From: JAAYRQ01 sp035647815
Lineage (GTDB): Bacteria > Bacillota > Syntrophomonadia > Syntrophomonadales > Syntrophomonadaceae
Reading direction: 5' to 3'
DNA: 12,500 nucleotides
Assembly: GCA_035647815.1 (NCBI GenBank)
Contig: DASRMR010000046.1
Coordinates: forward strand, 1-12,500
The translations under genes were made by a program, and so were the position numbers. The stretch's first letter is position 1. Each line of letters opens with the position of its first letter. The notes beneath the pieces are model-generated. The model made no database searches and was not told where the DNA came from. It saw nothing but the letters and a program-made list of their open reading frames with translations. Below are positions 6,466-12,500 of this stretch, piece after piece.

Positions 6466-6522
6466 AGATTTAAGGGACGCAATTTTAAGCAAAAAGCTGA
6501 GATTAATAATGGTCAAAGATGA
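6466..6522 (+). pseudogene. Remnant of a second CoA-transferase gene (C-terminal fragment)
   Basis: In one frame this reads RFKGRNFKQKAEINNGQR and a TGA stop. The block KGRNFKQKAE (6472-6501) matches KGRNFKQRAE of the intact CoA-transferase (residues 405-414, bases 5586-5615) at 25 of 30 bases. Four of the five differences are silent third-position changes and the fifth gives Arg/Lys. This points to a paralogous coding sequence that diverged under selection before it decayed, not to a recent copying accident. Directly upstream, 6445-6459 reads NHPDF, like the SHPDF found further along in the intact gene, so debris may be scrambled or from two copies; that part is weak. No start or upstream domain remains. 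Confidence 0.6.
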
Positions 6523-6555
6523 AAAAGGATGAAAATTGTATTTTAATCCTTTTTT
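6522..6555. terminator. Hairpin with T-tract, possible terminator left from the decayed gene
   Basis: Stem AAAAAGGAT/ATCCTTTTT (6522-6530 with 6546-6554), one G-A mismatch, then AAAAT/ATTTT around TGT, with a T-run ending at 6555. It starts at the stop codon of the remnant, as a terminator of the lost gene would. A-rich and T-rich flanks let it work in either direction, though the stem is A-T rich. Confidence 0.5.
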
Positions 6556-6622
6556 ATACACTTTTTTAAAGGATATTTAGATTAATATATAGAAGATATA
6601 AATTAATGTTGAAATTCGGATT

Positions 6623-6682
6623 ATTCAAACTAATGAAACATGTTAATCTTCGCAATATTCAAACCAACAAAACATACTAATT
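6623..6682. repeat. Imperfect 26-bp direct repeat, two copies 34 bp apart
   Basis: Copies at 6623-6648 and 6657-6682 share ATTCAAAC, AAACAT and TAAT blocks. They match at 20 of 26 positions and all six differences are transitions. They lie 60-145 bp upstream of the possible promoter of the iorAB operon, a place where activator sites would lie, but low-complexity AT-rich sequence makes this uncertain. Confidence 0.4.
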
Positions 6683-6738
6683 ACTTAAGCTTCTAGCACT
6701 TTCTAACGCACTATCTTTCTTTAAATATTCTTTTCATT

Positions 6739-6768
6739 TTGCAAAAAACATCTTAACCAACTTACGAT
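6739..6768 (+). promoter_or_regulatory. Possible promoter of the frhB-like/iorAB/glcDF operon
   Basis: -35-like TTGCAA (6739-6744), an 18-bp spacer and -10-like TACGAT (6763-6768), about 90 nt upstream of the first start codon. This is the best sigma-A-like candidate in the gap, but the -10 is poor; I saw no sigma-54 -24/-12 pattern. Confidence 0.3.
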
Positions 6769-6858
6769 GCATTACTTGAAAACTCTTTCATATAGCTGAA
6801 TAAGAGGGGAGGGTAGTTTTTCTAGTTGCTAATATTATTTTAGTAGGGAGGGGATTAA

Positions 6859-7953
6859 ATGCCTGGAGGAATGGATCTTAAGGGCGATGTTTTAAACAAT
6901 TCTATTTGTGCTCTTTGTGGGGCATGTTTAGATTGGTGCCCTTATATTAAAAACCTGGAAGACCATTTAGTCTTAAGGTTTGATTGTAATGTTGAGCATG
7001 GTCGTTGTTATTCAGTTTGCCCTCGAACTTTTACGGATTGGCAAATGATAAGTGAGCATTATTTACCAGATACACCTAAAAATCTTGAAATAGGTCCTTA
7101 TATTAATGTTTATCAAGTCAAAGCTAACCGAGAAGTTGATGGGAAACAAGATGGTGGAACTGTTACTACTCTTTTAAAAACAGCGTTAGAAGCAGAATTT
7201 GTGGAAAAGGTTTTATTAACTAGTTCAGATGATCATGTAGTACCACAAGCAATTCTAACTGCAGATGTTAATGAGGTGGAAAAGGCAGCTGGATCTCGCT
7301 TTTTGTCTTCACCGGGCTTGCGTAAGGTAATCGATGCCCAATTATCTGGACTAGAGAAAATGGCCGTAGTCGGCCGTCCCTGCCAAGTCCAAGCATTAAG
7401 AAAGTTGGATTATAATAATAGACCAGAAAACCATAAAGTAGATGTTTTAAGTATCGGTTTATTTTGCATGTGGTCACTTAAATGGGATTTTAAAGATTAT
7501 TTAGAAACACAGTTTCCAAATGAGGAAATTCTTCGTCTAGCTATTCCACCAAATGGGTTTGAAGTAGTGACTGATCAGCAAGTAGGAAATCTACCGTTTG
7601 AAAAAGTTAAGGAATATATTAGTTCAGGTTGTCACTATTGTTTAGATATGACATCAGAATTAGCAGATATTTCAGTAGGAGCGTTAGAAACTACCCCTGG
7701 CTGGAATACCGTAATTATTAGAAGCCAAAAAGGACAAGAGTTATTTGATAAAGCAGTTGAACTAAATTATCTAGTAAAAAAGGGTTATCCGGAAGCTGAA
7801 CTTGATCGGCTTAAACAAGCTTCACTAGTAAAAAAGGCCAGAGCTATTAAGGTTATGGAAGAAGCTTTTGCTAATGGAATGAAACCTTTTGTAGATTTAG
7901 CTCAGCCAGATTATGTTCAAGTTATGAAGTTGACAGAAGGGGTGGTGAAATAG
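6859..7953 (+). CDS. FrhB/FdhB-type iron-sulfur flavoprotein (coenzyme F420 hydrogenase/dehydrogenase beta-subunit family)
   Basis: A 364-residue protein of the FrhB_FdhB family, whose members carry FAD and iron-sulfur clusters and pass electrons between ferredoxin-like centres and F420 or another partner. The N-terminus holds CALCGACLDWCP (C17, C20, C23, C27) and a second set C43, C50, C54-P, with H47 where a fourth cysteine might be expected. The middle holds the family motif VGRPCQVQALRKL (171-183, C175); the C-terminal part has CHYCLDMTSELADISVGA (258-275, C258 and C261). GGGAGGGG precedes the ATG. It is the first gene of the operon, 2 nt before iorA, so it probably works with IorAB. Many bacteria with such proteins lack F420, so the name does not prove F420 use. 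A role in moving electrons between IorAB, ferredoxin and GlcDF is inferred. Confidence 0.82.
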   Translation: MPGGMDLKGDVLNNSICALCGACLDWCPYIKNLEDHLVLRFDCNVEHGRCYSVCPRTFTDWQMISEHYLPDTPKNLEIGPYINVYQVKANREVDGKQDGGTVTTLLKTALEAEFVEKVLLTSSDDHVVPQAILTADVNEVEKAAGSRFLSSPGLRKVIDAQLSGLEKMAVVGRPCQVQALRKLDYNNRPENHKVDVLSIGLFCMWSLKWDFKDYLETQFPNEEILRLAIPPNGFEVVTDQQVGNLPFEKVKEYISSGCHYCLDMTSELADISVGALETTPGWNTVIIRSQKGQELFDKAVELNYLVKKGYPEAELDRLKQASLVKKARAIKVMEEAFANGMKPFVDLAQPDYVQVMKLTEGVVK

Positions 7954-7955
7954 TA

Positions 7956-9860
7956 ATGGAATGGATGATAACTGCTAATGAACCAAATAAAACCTATTTA
8001 ATGCAAGGTAATGAAGCTATTGCCAGAGGGGCGATAGAAGCAGGTGTTTCTTTTGCCGCTGCTTATCCAGGCTCACCATCTTCTGAAATATTAACTATGT
8101 TAGGTAATGTAAGTGAAGAAGCAGGACTTTATGCGGAATGGTCGACTAATGAAAGCTGTTCTTTAGGAGCATGTTTAGGTGCTTCTTTTGCTAAAGTACG
8201 TTCACTATGTATTATGAAACAAAATGGACTATTAGTGGTAGGTGATGTTCTACATAGTGCTTCTTTATCTGGAGTAAAAGGGGGGCTAGTTCTTGTGGTA
8301 GGAGACGACCCTAGTGCTCATTCGAGTACTAATGAGTTTGATTCTAGACATCAGGCTCGTTCAGCTGCCCTACCTATGTTAGAGCCGGCTACTATGCAAG
8401 AAGCTAAAGATATGGTGAAATGGGGTTTTGATTTATCCGAACAGTTGCAACAACTAGTGATGGTGCGAAGTGTTACGCGTATTAGTCATGGGCGTAGTAA
8501 TGTAAAATTAGGAGAAATACCAGAAGAATCTATAAAACCAACACCTATTGGGGAATGGGATCGGATGGTAGCCATTAACTGGTTTAAAGCTGCTCAGCTA
8601 AATAAGTTAGATCAGGCTCGAGAAATTTTTGAAAATTCACCTTTTAATTGGTATGTAGGGCCTGTTGATGCTGAGTTATTAATTATTACTTGTGGTACTG
8701 GGTGGTTTTACAGTCAAGAAGCAGTAGAAGCATTAGACTTAAAAGAATCAGTGGGAATTTTAAAACTCGGTTGTACTTGGCCATTACCTGAAAAGCTTAT
8801 TACTAAGCACTTAGAAAAAGCTAAACGAGTTTTAGTCGTAGAAGAAGTTGACCCATTTTTAGAGCAAAATATTGCTCAAATTATAGCCTATAATCCTCAT
8901 CTAAATCTAGAATTACTAGGTCGGCAAGGTCAAGGTATTATTTCACGTAGTGGGGAATTAAATCCTGACATAGTCAGAAATGCATTAATTAATATAACTA
9001 ATAAACTTCCAGTAGAAATTGAAAAAGTGGAAATACCAGCTGATGAAATGGTAGTATTACCTGCTCGAGATTTGACTTTTTGTGCAGGTTGTCCTCATCG
9101 GGCATCTTTCTTCATTTTAAAACAGACTCTGCGTATACATGAGGGGCAAGGTGTAGTGATGGGTGATATCGGCTGTTATACCATGGGTGGGCAAAGAGCT
9201 GGACATTACTTATATAATTATTTAGGGTGCATGGGTGCAGGTATTAGCGCTGGTGAAGGTTTAGGTCAATTAGAACGTTTCGGTTTTGACCAACCGGTAA
9301 TTGCCCTAGCTGGTGATTCTACATTTTTCCACTCTTGTATTCCCGCATTAATAAATGCAAAATATCATGATTCAAATATGCTTTTCGTTATTTTAGATAA
9401 TTCTGCTACAGCTATGACTGGTTTCCAACCTCATCCGGGGATTGGCTTAACTGCCATGGGCAAAACTACCGAACCTATTTCTATTAAAAACATAGTCGAA
9501 TCTATCGGGTGTCATGTAACAGTAGCTAATCCATTTGAAATTGAAGAAACTACTGAAACTGTTTATAGCTTATTAAAAAAACCAGGACTTAAAGTCTTAA
9601 TTTTAGAGCAGGAATGTGCTACTTTGGCCGTTCGTAAAAGTGAAAAAAGAAAAGTTTGGGTTGATCCGGACTTATGTCGGGGAGATGATTGTGGTTGTGG
9701 CAGGTTCTGTAGTCGGGTCTGGGGTTGTCCAGGAAATATATGGGATGATGAAACTGGAAAAGCAGTTATTGATGAAGTAGTTTGCGTCGGTTGTGGGGTA
9801 TGTGCCACTTTATGTCCAGCAGGTGCGATAAAAGTAGAGGGAGGGGAAGCTATTGGTTAA
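7956..9860 (+). CDS. iorA: Indolepyruvate:ferredoxin oxidoreductase, alpha subunit
   Basis: The large subunit of a thiamine-diphosphate enzyme that converts an aryl or branched 2-oxoacid plus CoA to acyl-CoA, CO2 and reduced ferredoxin. The 634 residues have the IorA order: pyrimidine-binding domain with AAYPGSPSSEI (35-45), a middle transketolase-C-like domain (about 235-345), the thiamine-diphosphate domain with CAGCPHR (376-382), GDIGCYTMG (403-411), LAGDSTFFHS (451-460) and LDNSATAMTGFQPHPG (480-495), then a ferredoxin-like tail. In the tail C610, C613, C616, C620 form a normal CxxCxxCxxxCP set, while the first set is a variant (C574, C579, C581, C585, C591). The ATG at 7956 has GGGGTGG upstream. 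It starts 2 nt after the preceding stop and overlaps iorB by 8 bp. Substrate is not certain; indolepyruvate, phenylpyruvate or phenylglyoxylate-like acids are possible. Confidence 0.92.
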   Translation: MEWMITANEPNKTYLMQGNEAIARGAIEAGVSFAAAYPGSPSSEILTMLGNVSEEAGLYAEWSTNESCSLGACLGASFAKVRSLCIMKQNGLLVVGDVLHSASLSGVKGGLVLVVGDDPSAHSSTNEFDSRHQARSAALPMLEPATMQEAKDMVKWGFDLSEQLQQLVMVRSVTRISHGRSNVKLGEIPEESIKPTPIGEWDRMVAINWFKAAQLNKLDQAREIFENSPFNWYVGPVDAELLIITCGTGWFYSQEAVEALDLKESVGILKLGCTWPLPEKLITKHLEKAKRVLVVEEVDPFLEQNIAQIIAYNPHLNLELLGRQGQGIISRSGELNPDIVRNALINITNKLPVEIEKVEIPADEMVVLPARDLTFCAGCPHRASFFILKQTLRIHEGQGVVMGDIGCYTMGGQRAGHYLYNYLGCMGAGISAGEGLGQLERFGFDQPVIALAGDSTFFHSCIPALINAKYHDSNMLFVILDNSATAMTGFQPHPGIGLTAMGKTTEPISIKNIVESIGCHVTVANPFEIEETTETVYSLLKKPGLKVLILEQECATLAVRKSEKRKVWVDPDLCRGDDCGCGRFCSRVWGCPGNIWDDETGKAVIDEVVCVGCGVCATLCPAGAIKVEGGEAIG

Positions 9861-10470
9861 AGAACTCAGTAAAGATCCCCTAAACATTGTGATATGTGGT
9901 GTTGGAGGACAAGGCAATATTTTAGCGACGGAACTTTTAGGTTCAGCTTTTGTTGATAAAGGTTATTTTACTACGGTAGGTGAAACATATGGTGCTTCAC
10001 AGCGTGGTGGGTCAGTTATGAGCCATGTAAGAATTTCAGTAAATACTGAATATGGGGTATTGATACCTCAAGGTGAAGCAGATATTATTATAGGTTTTGA
10101 ACCTATCGAAATTCTACGAGTTGCCCGGGAGTTTGCAAATAAAAAGACTTGGGTAATATTTGATTCTAGGCCTAACTATCCTTTAGGAGTATTAATCGGA
10201 GAAGCTGTTTATCCGAAGATAGAAGATATTGTAAATGAGTTAGAAAGATTATGTGCTCATGTGCAGATAATAGAAGCTACTGATTTAGCTGTAAAAGCAG
10301 GCAATAGTCAGGCAGCTAATATTTTATTGATGGGAGCTCTTACTGCAGTTCCTTATGTACCGCTAGAGGTTGAGGAGTATGATAAAGTTTTAGTCCAACG
10401 TTTTAAAGGTAATGCACTAGAACTTAACCGCAAAGTATTTAAGATAGGTTATGACTTAGTAAAAAAATAA
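9853..10470 (+). CDS. iorB: Indolepyruvate:ferredoxin oxidoreductase, beta subunit
   Basis: The small (gamma-domain) subunit that pairs with IorA. In 205 residues the N-terminal GVGGQGNILATELLGSAF (16-33) and ETYGASQRGGSVMSHVRIS (44-62) are the conserved blocks of this domain, followed by ADIIIGFEPIEILRVAREF. Length is normal. The start is a TTG at 9853, supported by GGGAGGGG (9839-9846) 6 nt upstream; the gene overlaps the end of iorA by 8 bp, so translation is probably coupled and subunits made in equal amounts. A 32-nt gap containing a small A-T-rich hairpin separates it from the dehydrogenase gene. Confidence 0.92.
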   Translation: MVKELSKDPLNIVICGVGGQGNILATELLGSAFVDKGYFTTVGETYGASQRGGSVMSHVRISVNTEYGVLIPQGEADIIIGFEPIEILRVAREFANKKTWVIFDSRPNYPLGVLIGEAVYPKIEDIVNELERLCAHVQIIEATDLAVKAGNSQAANILLMGALTAVPYVPLEVEEYDKVLVQRFKGNALELNRKVFKIGYDLVKK

Positions 10471-10480
10471 CTTTTTACTA
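10457..10480 (+). repeat. Intercistronic A-T-rich hairpin after iorB
   Basis: TAGTAAAAA (10457-10465), loop AATAAC, TTTTTACTA (10472-10480): a perfect 9-bp inverted repeat around the iorB stop. It is almost all A-T and has no T-run after it, so it is more likely a weak pause or processing element than a terminator. The genes on both sides keep one direction. Confidence 0.35.
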
Positions 10481-10493
10481 TTGATATTTCTAA

Positions 10494-10502
10494 AAGGGGG
10501 GG
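10494..10502 (+). promoter_or_regulatory. Ribosome binding site of the GlcD-type gene, start ambiguous
   Basis: AAGGGGGGG ends directly before the ATG at 10503. Pairing of AAGGGGG with the anti-Shine-Dalgarno leaves only about 2 nt to that ATG but about 8 nt to the TTG at 10509 in the same frame. Other genes here have spacers of about 5-9 nt, so the TTG may be the true start. Confidence 0.5.
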
Positions 10503-11906
10503 ATGAATTTGAATAGTTTAGCTCAAGATTTAAACAGAATTTTAGGAGCAACTCAAGTTCTTACAGCTCGAGAAGATTTATTACCTTATGCTAATGATGC
10601 TACACACTATTTTAAAAGTAGAGTTCCTGATGCAGTAGTTTTGCCACATAATACTGAAGAAGTTGCTAAAGTTATGAAATATGCTTTCGAACACGAGATA
10701 CCAGTTACGCCACGTGGCGCAGGTAGTGGGTTATCTGGTGGATGTACACCTGTAAAAGGTGGAATCGTCATGGATATGAAACGGCTTAATCATATTTTGG
10801 AAATAGATAAAAGTAATATGACTGCCGAAGTTGAGGCTGGAGTTGTATTGGACAGATTTCAAAACAAGTTGGAAAAACATCGTCTCTTTTATCCACCTGA
10901 CCCCCAAAGCGCAAGTGTATGCACGATAGGTGCAAATGTAGCTACTAGAGCTGGGGGGCCTCGGGGAGTAAAATATGGCACTACGGGAAGATATGTCTTA
11001 GGGATGGAAGTTGTACTACCAGACGGTTCGATAATAAACCCAGGGGGAAAGGTGGTCAAACAATCAGTGGGGTATGATATACCTCATTTGATGACTGGTT
11101 CGGAAGGAACTTTAGGAGTTATAACTAGTGTAAATTTACGCCTATTGCCTTTGCCTGAATTTACCAAGACAGTAGTAGTGGTATGTGAAACCTTAGATCA
11201 AGCGGCAGAGCTTGTAGCTGAAATTATTGCTCAAGGTGCAGTTCCAGCCATGTTAGAGTTTTTAGTCAAGTTAGCTATTACAGTTATGAATACCCAATTT
11301 GCAGAACCTTTACCTGAAGATGGGGAAGCATATTTGTTTATGTTATTTGATGGGACTGAAGCCCAAGTAGAAGCAGAAGCAGAAATTGTTAATCAGATTT
11401 GTCATGATATGAAAGTTAAGGAAGTCCGGGTTATAGATGATTTAAAAGTTGCTAACACATATTGGGCTGCCAGGGCTAATGCTTATCCACTTATCCAAAC
11501 TATATTTGACCGGGCTAATTCAGAAGATATTACCGTACCTCGTAATAGAATTCCTGATTTAGTGAGGGCTACCCAAGCTATATCCTCATCTTTAGGAGTT
11601 ATGATTGGCTTAGCAGGACATGCTGGGGATGGTAATATGCATCCATCTATTCTATATCCAGAGGTGACACCAGAAGCTGAAGCAAAAGCTAAAAAGGCCA
11701 TAGACCAGTTGATTAGACTAGGTTTAGATTTGGGTGGAACTATTTCCGGGGAACATGGAATTGGTATTCATAAAGCAGAATATTTGGCTTGGGAGTTAAG
11801 TGATACACAAATCGAATTAATGAAGCGAATTAAATACGCTTTTGATCCTAAAAACATTATGAATCCCGGGAAAATATGGGTAGAGGAGGGTCATGAAAAT
11901 GTTTAG
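10503..11906 (+). CDS. GlcD-type FAD-linked 2-hydroxyacid dehydrogenase (glycolate/D-lactate dehydrogenase family)
   Basis: A 467-residue flavoprotein of the FAD_binding_4 / FAD-oxidase C family that oxidises a 2-hydroxyacid to the 2-oxoacid. The FAD (PP-loop) region PRGAGSGLSGGCTP (70-83) is followed by TIGANVATRAGGPRGVKYGTT (141-161) and TGSEGTLGVIT (198-208); the substrate-domain motifs GHAGDGNMHP (372-381) and GEHGIG (416-421) and the C-terminal FDPKNIMNPGK (447-457) are all present. Length is normal and nothing essential looks missing. It probably pairs with the iron-sulfur/CCG protein encoded next, whose start overlaps its end by 8 bp, as in GlcD-GlcF and related dehydrogenases. The true start may be the TTG at 10509 (465 residues). 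Being downstream of iorAB, it could supply the 2-oxoacid used there; the substrate is not visible. Confidence 0.88.
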   Translation: MNLNSLAQDLNRILGATQVLTAREDLLPYANDATHYFKSRVPDAVVLPHNTEEVAKVMKYAFEHEIPVTPRGAGSGLSGGCTPVKGGIVMDMKRLNHILEIDKSNMTAEVEAGVVLDRFQNKLEKHRLFYPPDPQSASVCTIGANVATRAGGPRGVKYGTTGRYVLGMEVVLPDGSIINPGGKVVKQSVGYDIPHLMTGSEGTLGVITSVNLRLLPLPEFTKTVVVVCETLDQAAELVAEIIAQGAVPAMLEFLVKLAITVMNTQFAEPLPEDGEAYLFMLFDGTEAQVEAEAEIVNQICHDMKVKEVRVIDDLKVANTYWAARANAYPLIQTIFDRANSEDITVPRNRIPDLVRATQAISSSLGVMIGLAGHAGDGNMHPSILYPEVTPEAEAKAKKAIDQLIRLGLDLGGTISGEHGIGIHKAEYLAWELSDTQIELMKRIKYAFDPKNIMNPGKIWVEEGHENV

Positions 11907-12500
11907 ATTAGAAGATTATGAAAAGATTATTGAAAAATGTTCACATTGCAGTTATTGTCAAGCAACATGCCCTTCCTTCCTCCTAGAAATGAGTGAAAAC
12001 TATGTAGCTAAAAACCGTTTATTACTTATCAAAGAAAGCCTTATGCACGGAGAAGTTCCAGTAACTAAAAGAACTAAAGAAATCTTAGATACTTGCTTAC
12101 TATGTACTAATTGCACGCAAACTTGCTCGAGTAAGGTGCCAATTGATGAAATAATTATTGCTGCTCGTATAAAAATGGGGCAGAAAGGTGCAGGTGGATT
12201 AAAGCAAAAGGTAATGGGTAAAATGTTGACCCAAAGAGGTTTAACTGGCGCACTCAGTAAAGCTGGGTCTCTTGCTCAAAAGCTAGGAGTAGCAAGTAAA
12301 GAAATCCCGGCTTTAGCCAGAAAACCTTTTGATGGTATGTATTCAGGGACTATTTCACCTAGTGGGGAAACTACAAAAAGAGTAGCGTATTTTGTAGGGT
12401 GTGGTACTAATTTTATTTTCCCAGATACTGGTGAAGCCGTAGTAAAAGTATTAAATCATAATGGTATAGAAGTAATAATACCTAAAGGTCAAGTTTGTTG
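11899..12500 (+). CDS. GlcF-type iron-sulfur protein with CCG domain (partial, C-terminus off the right edge)
   Basis: The first 200 residues of a (Fe-S)-binding oxidoreductase subunit that should take electrons from the GlcD-type flavoprotein. Two ferredoxin-type cysteine sets are clear: C14, C17, C20, C24-P and C66, C69, C72, C76. Residues 162-200 (VAYFVGCGTNF to GQVCC) are the first half of the first CCG (cysteine-rich, HdrB/GlcF-type) repeat. The frame is open to the edge. The ATG at 11899 is 9 nt after AGGAGG (11884-11889); the ATG two codons upstream at 11893 has only 3 nt. With the chosen start it overlaps the dehydrogenase gene by 8 bp. The electron acceptor could be a quinone, ferredoxin or the FrhB-like protein; this cannot be decided from the fragment. 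Confidence 0.85.
   Translation, partial: MFRLEDYEKIIEKCSHCSYCQATCPSFLLEMSENYVAKNRLLLIKESLMHGEVPVTKRTKEILDTCLLCTNCTQTCSSKVPIDEIIIAARIKMGQKGAGGLKQKVMGKMLTQRGLTGALSKAGSLAQKLGVASKEIPALARKPFDGMYSGTISPSGETTKRVAYFVGCGTNFIFPDTGEAVVKVLNHNGIEVIIPKGQVC

Larger units (their letters stand above)
6405..6858. other. 454-bp intergenic region without an intact gene
   Basis: No intact coding region is seen. From left to right it holds a remnant of a CoA-transferase C-terminus (6466-6522), a hairpin with a T-tract (6522-6555), an AT-rich stretch, an imperfect 26-bp direct repeat (6623-6648 and 6657-6682) and a possible promoter (6739-6768). Just before the next gene there are two purine-rich ribosome-site-like blocks, GAGGGGAGGG near 6806-6815 and GGGAGGGG near 6846-6853; only the second is placed to serve the ATG at 6859. 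Confidence 0.7.

Noticed and set aside
6806..6845. Possible 5-residue leader peptide (TTG, then LILF and stop) after a GAGGGGAGGG block upstream of the FrhB-like gene
   Set aside because: The spacing is long, the reading is too short to judge, and no attenuator-like hairpins follow.
6405..6858. Insertion sequence or integration scar in the long gap
   Set aside because: No terminal inverted repeats, target duplication or transposase fragment; gene decay explains what is seen.
6555..6858. Sigma-54 promoter for the iorAB operon
   Set aside because: No GG/GC-type -24/-12 pair with correct spacing was found.
7268..7477. Minus-strand open frame opposite the FrhB-like gene
   Set aside because: It is a shadow of conserved coding sequence with no homology signal.
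9563..9808. Minus-strand open frame opposite the cysteine-rich tail of iorA
   Set aside because: The low-complexity reading is the reverse of a conserved ferredoxin-like domain; no start signals.
11483..11701. Minus-strand open frame opposite the FAD dehydrogenase gene
   Set aside because: It lies across the conserved GHAGDGNMHP region and has no features of its own.

Overview
The window comes from an AT-rich, low-GC Gram-positive bacterium, most likely an anaerobe of the Clostridia or a close relative. The reasons are strong AGGAGG-type ribosome binding sites, AT-rich codon use, a YtrA-type GntR regulator with its ABC exporter, and many oxygen-sensitive iron-sulfur and ferredoxin-linked enzymes. 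I cannot name genus or species. There are no rRNA, tRNA, CRISPR, insertion sequence or phage genes. All complete genes look intact; the only gene debris is a short remnant near 6.45-6.52 kb.

Region 1 (1-2460, minus strand) is a compact GntR regulator - ABC ATPase - ABC permease operon, with the permease running off the left edge. It has a near-consensus promoter (TTGACA, 17 bp, TACTAT), and a long dyad covers its -10 box and predicted start point: the classic layout of an autorepressed YtrA-like operon. Region 2 (2460-3710, plus) is a divergent YibE/F-family membrane protein, ending in a strong hairpin shared with the convergent gene. Region 3 (3727-4209, minus) is a PaaI/MenI-type hotdog thioesterase with its own promoter and a perfect 19-bp palindrome in its leader.

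Region 4 (4267-6404, plus) is a two-gene operon of an acetyl-CoA hydrolase/4-hydroxybutyrate CoA-transferase family enzyme and a SatP/YaaH-type monocarboxylate transporter, closed by a rho-independent terminator. The 454-bp gap after it holds a short decayed copy of a CoA-transferase C-terminus, a second hairpin, an imperfect direct repeat and possibly the promoter of the next operon.

Region 5 (6859-12500, plus) is the most interesting part: a tightly packed operon of an FrhB/FdhB-type iron-sulfur flavoprotein, indolepyruvate:ferredoxin oxidoreductase alpha and beta subunits (iorA, iorB), a GlcD-type FAD dehydrogenase and a GlcF-type iron-sulfur/CCG protein cut by the right edge. Read together, GlcD/GlcF could oxidise a 2-hydroxyacid to a 2-oxoacid, IorAB could oxidatively decarboxylate that to an acyl-CoA with reduction of ferredoxin, and the FrhB-like protein could link the electron carriers. 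The upstream CoA-transferase, transporter and thioesterase would fit handling of the acyl-CoA and acid products. This chain is inferred from gene order and family knowledge; the substrate is not visible in the sequence.
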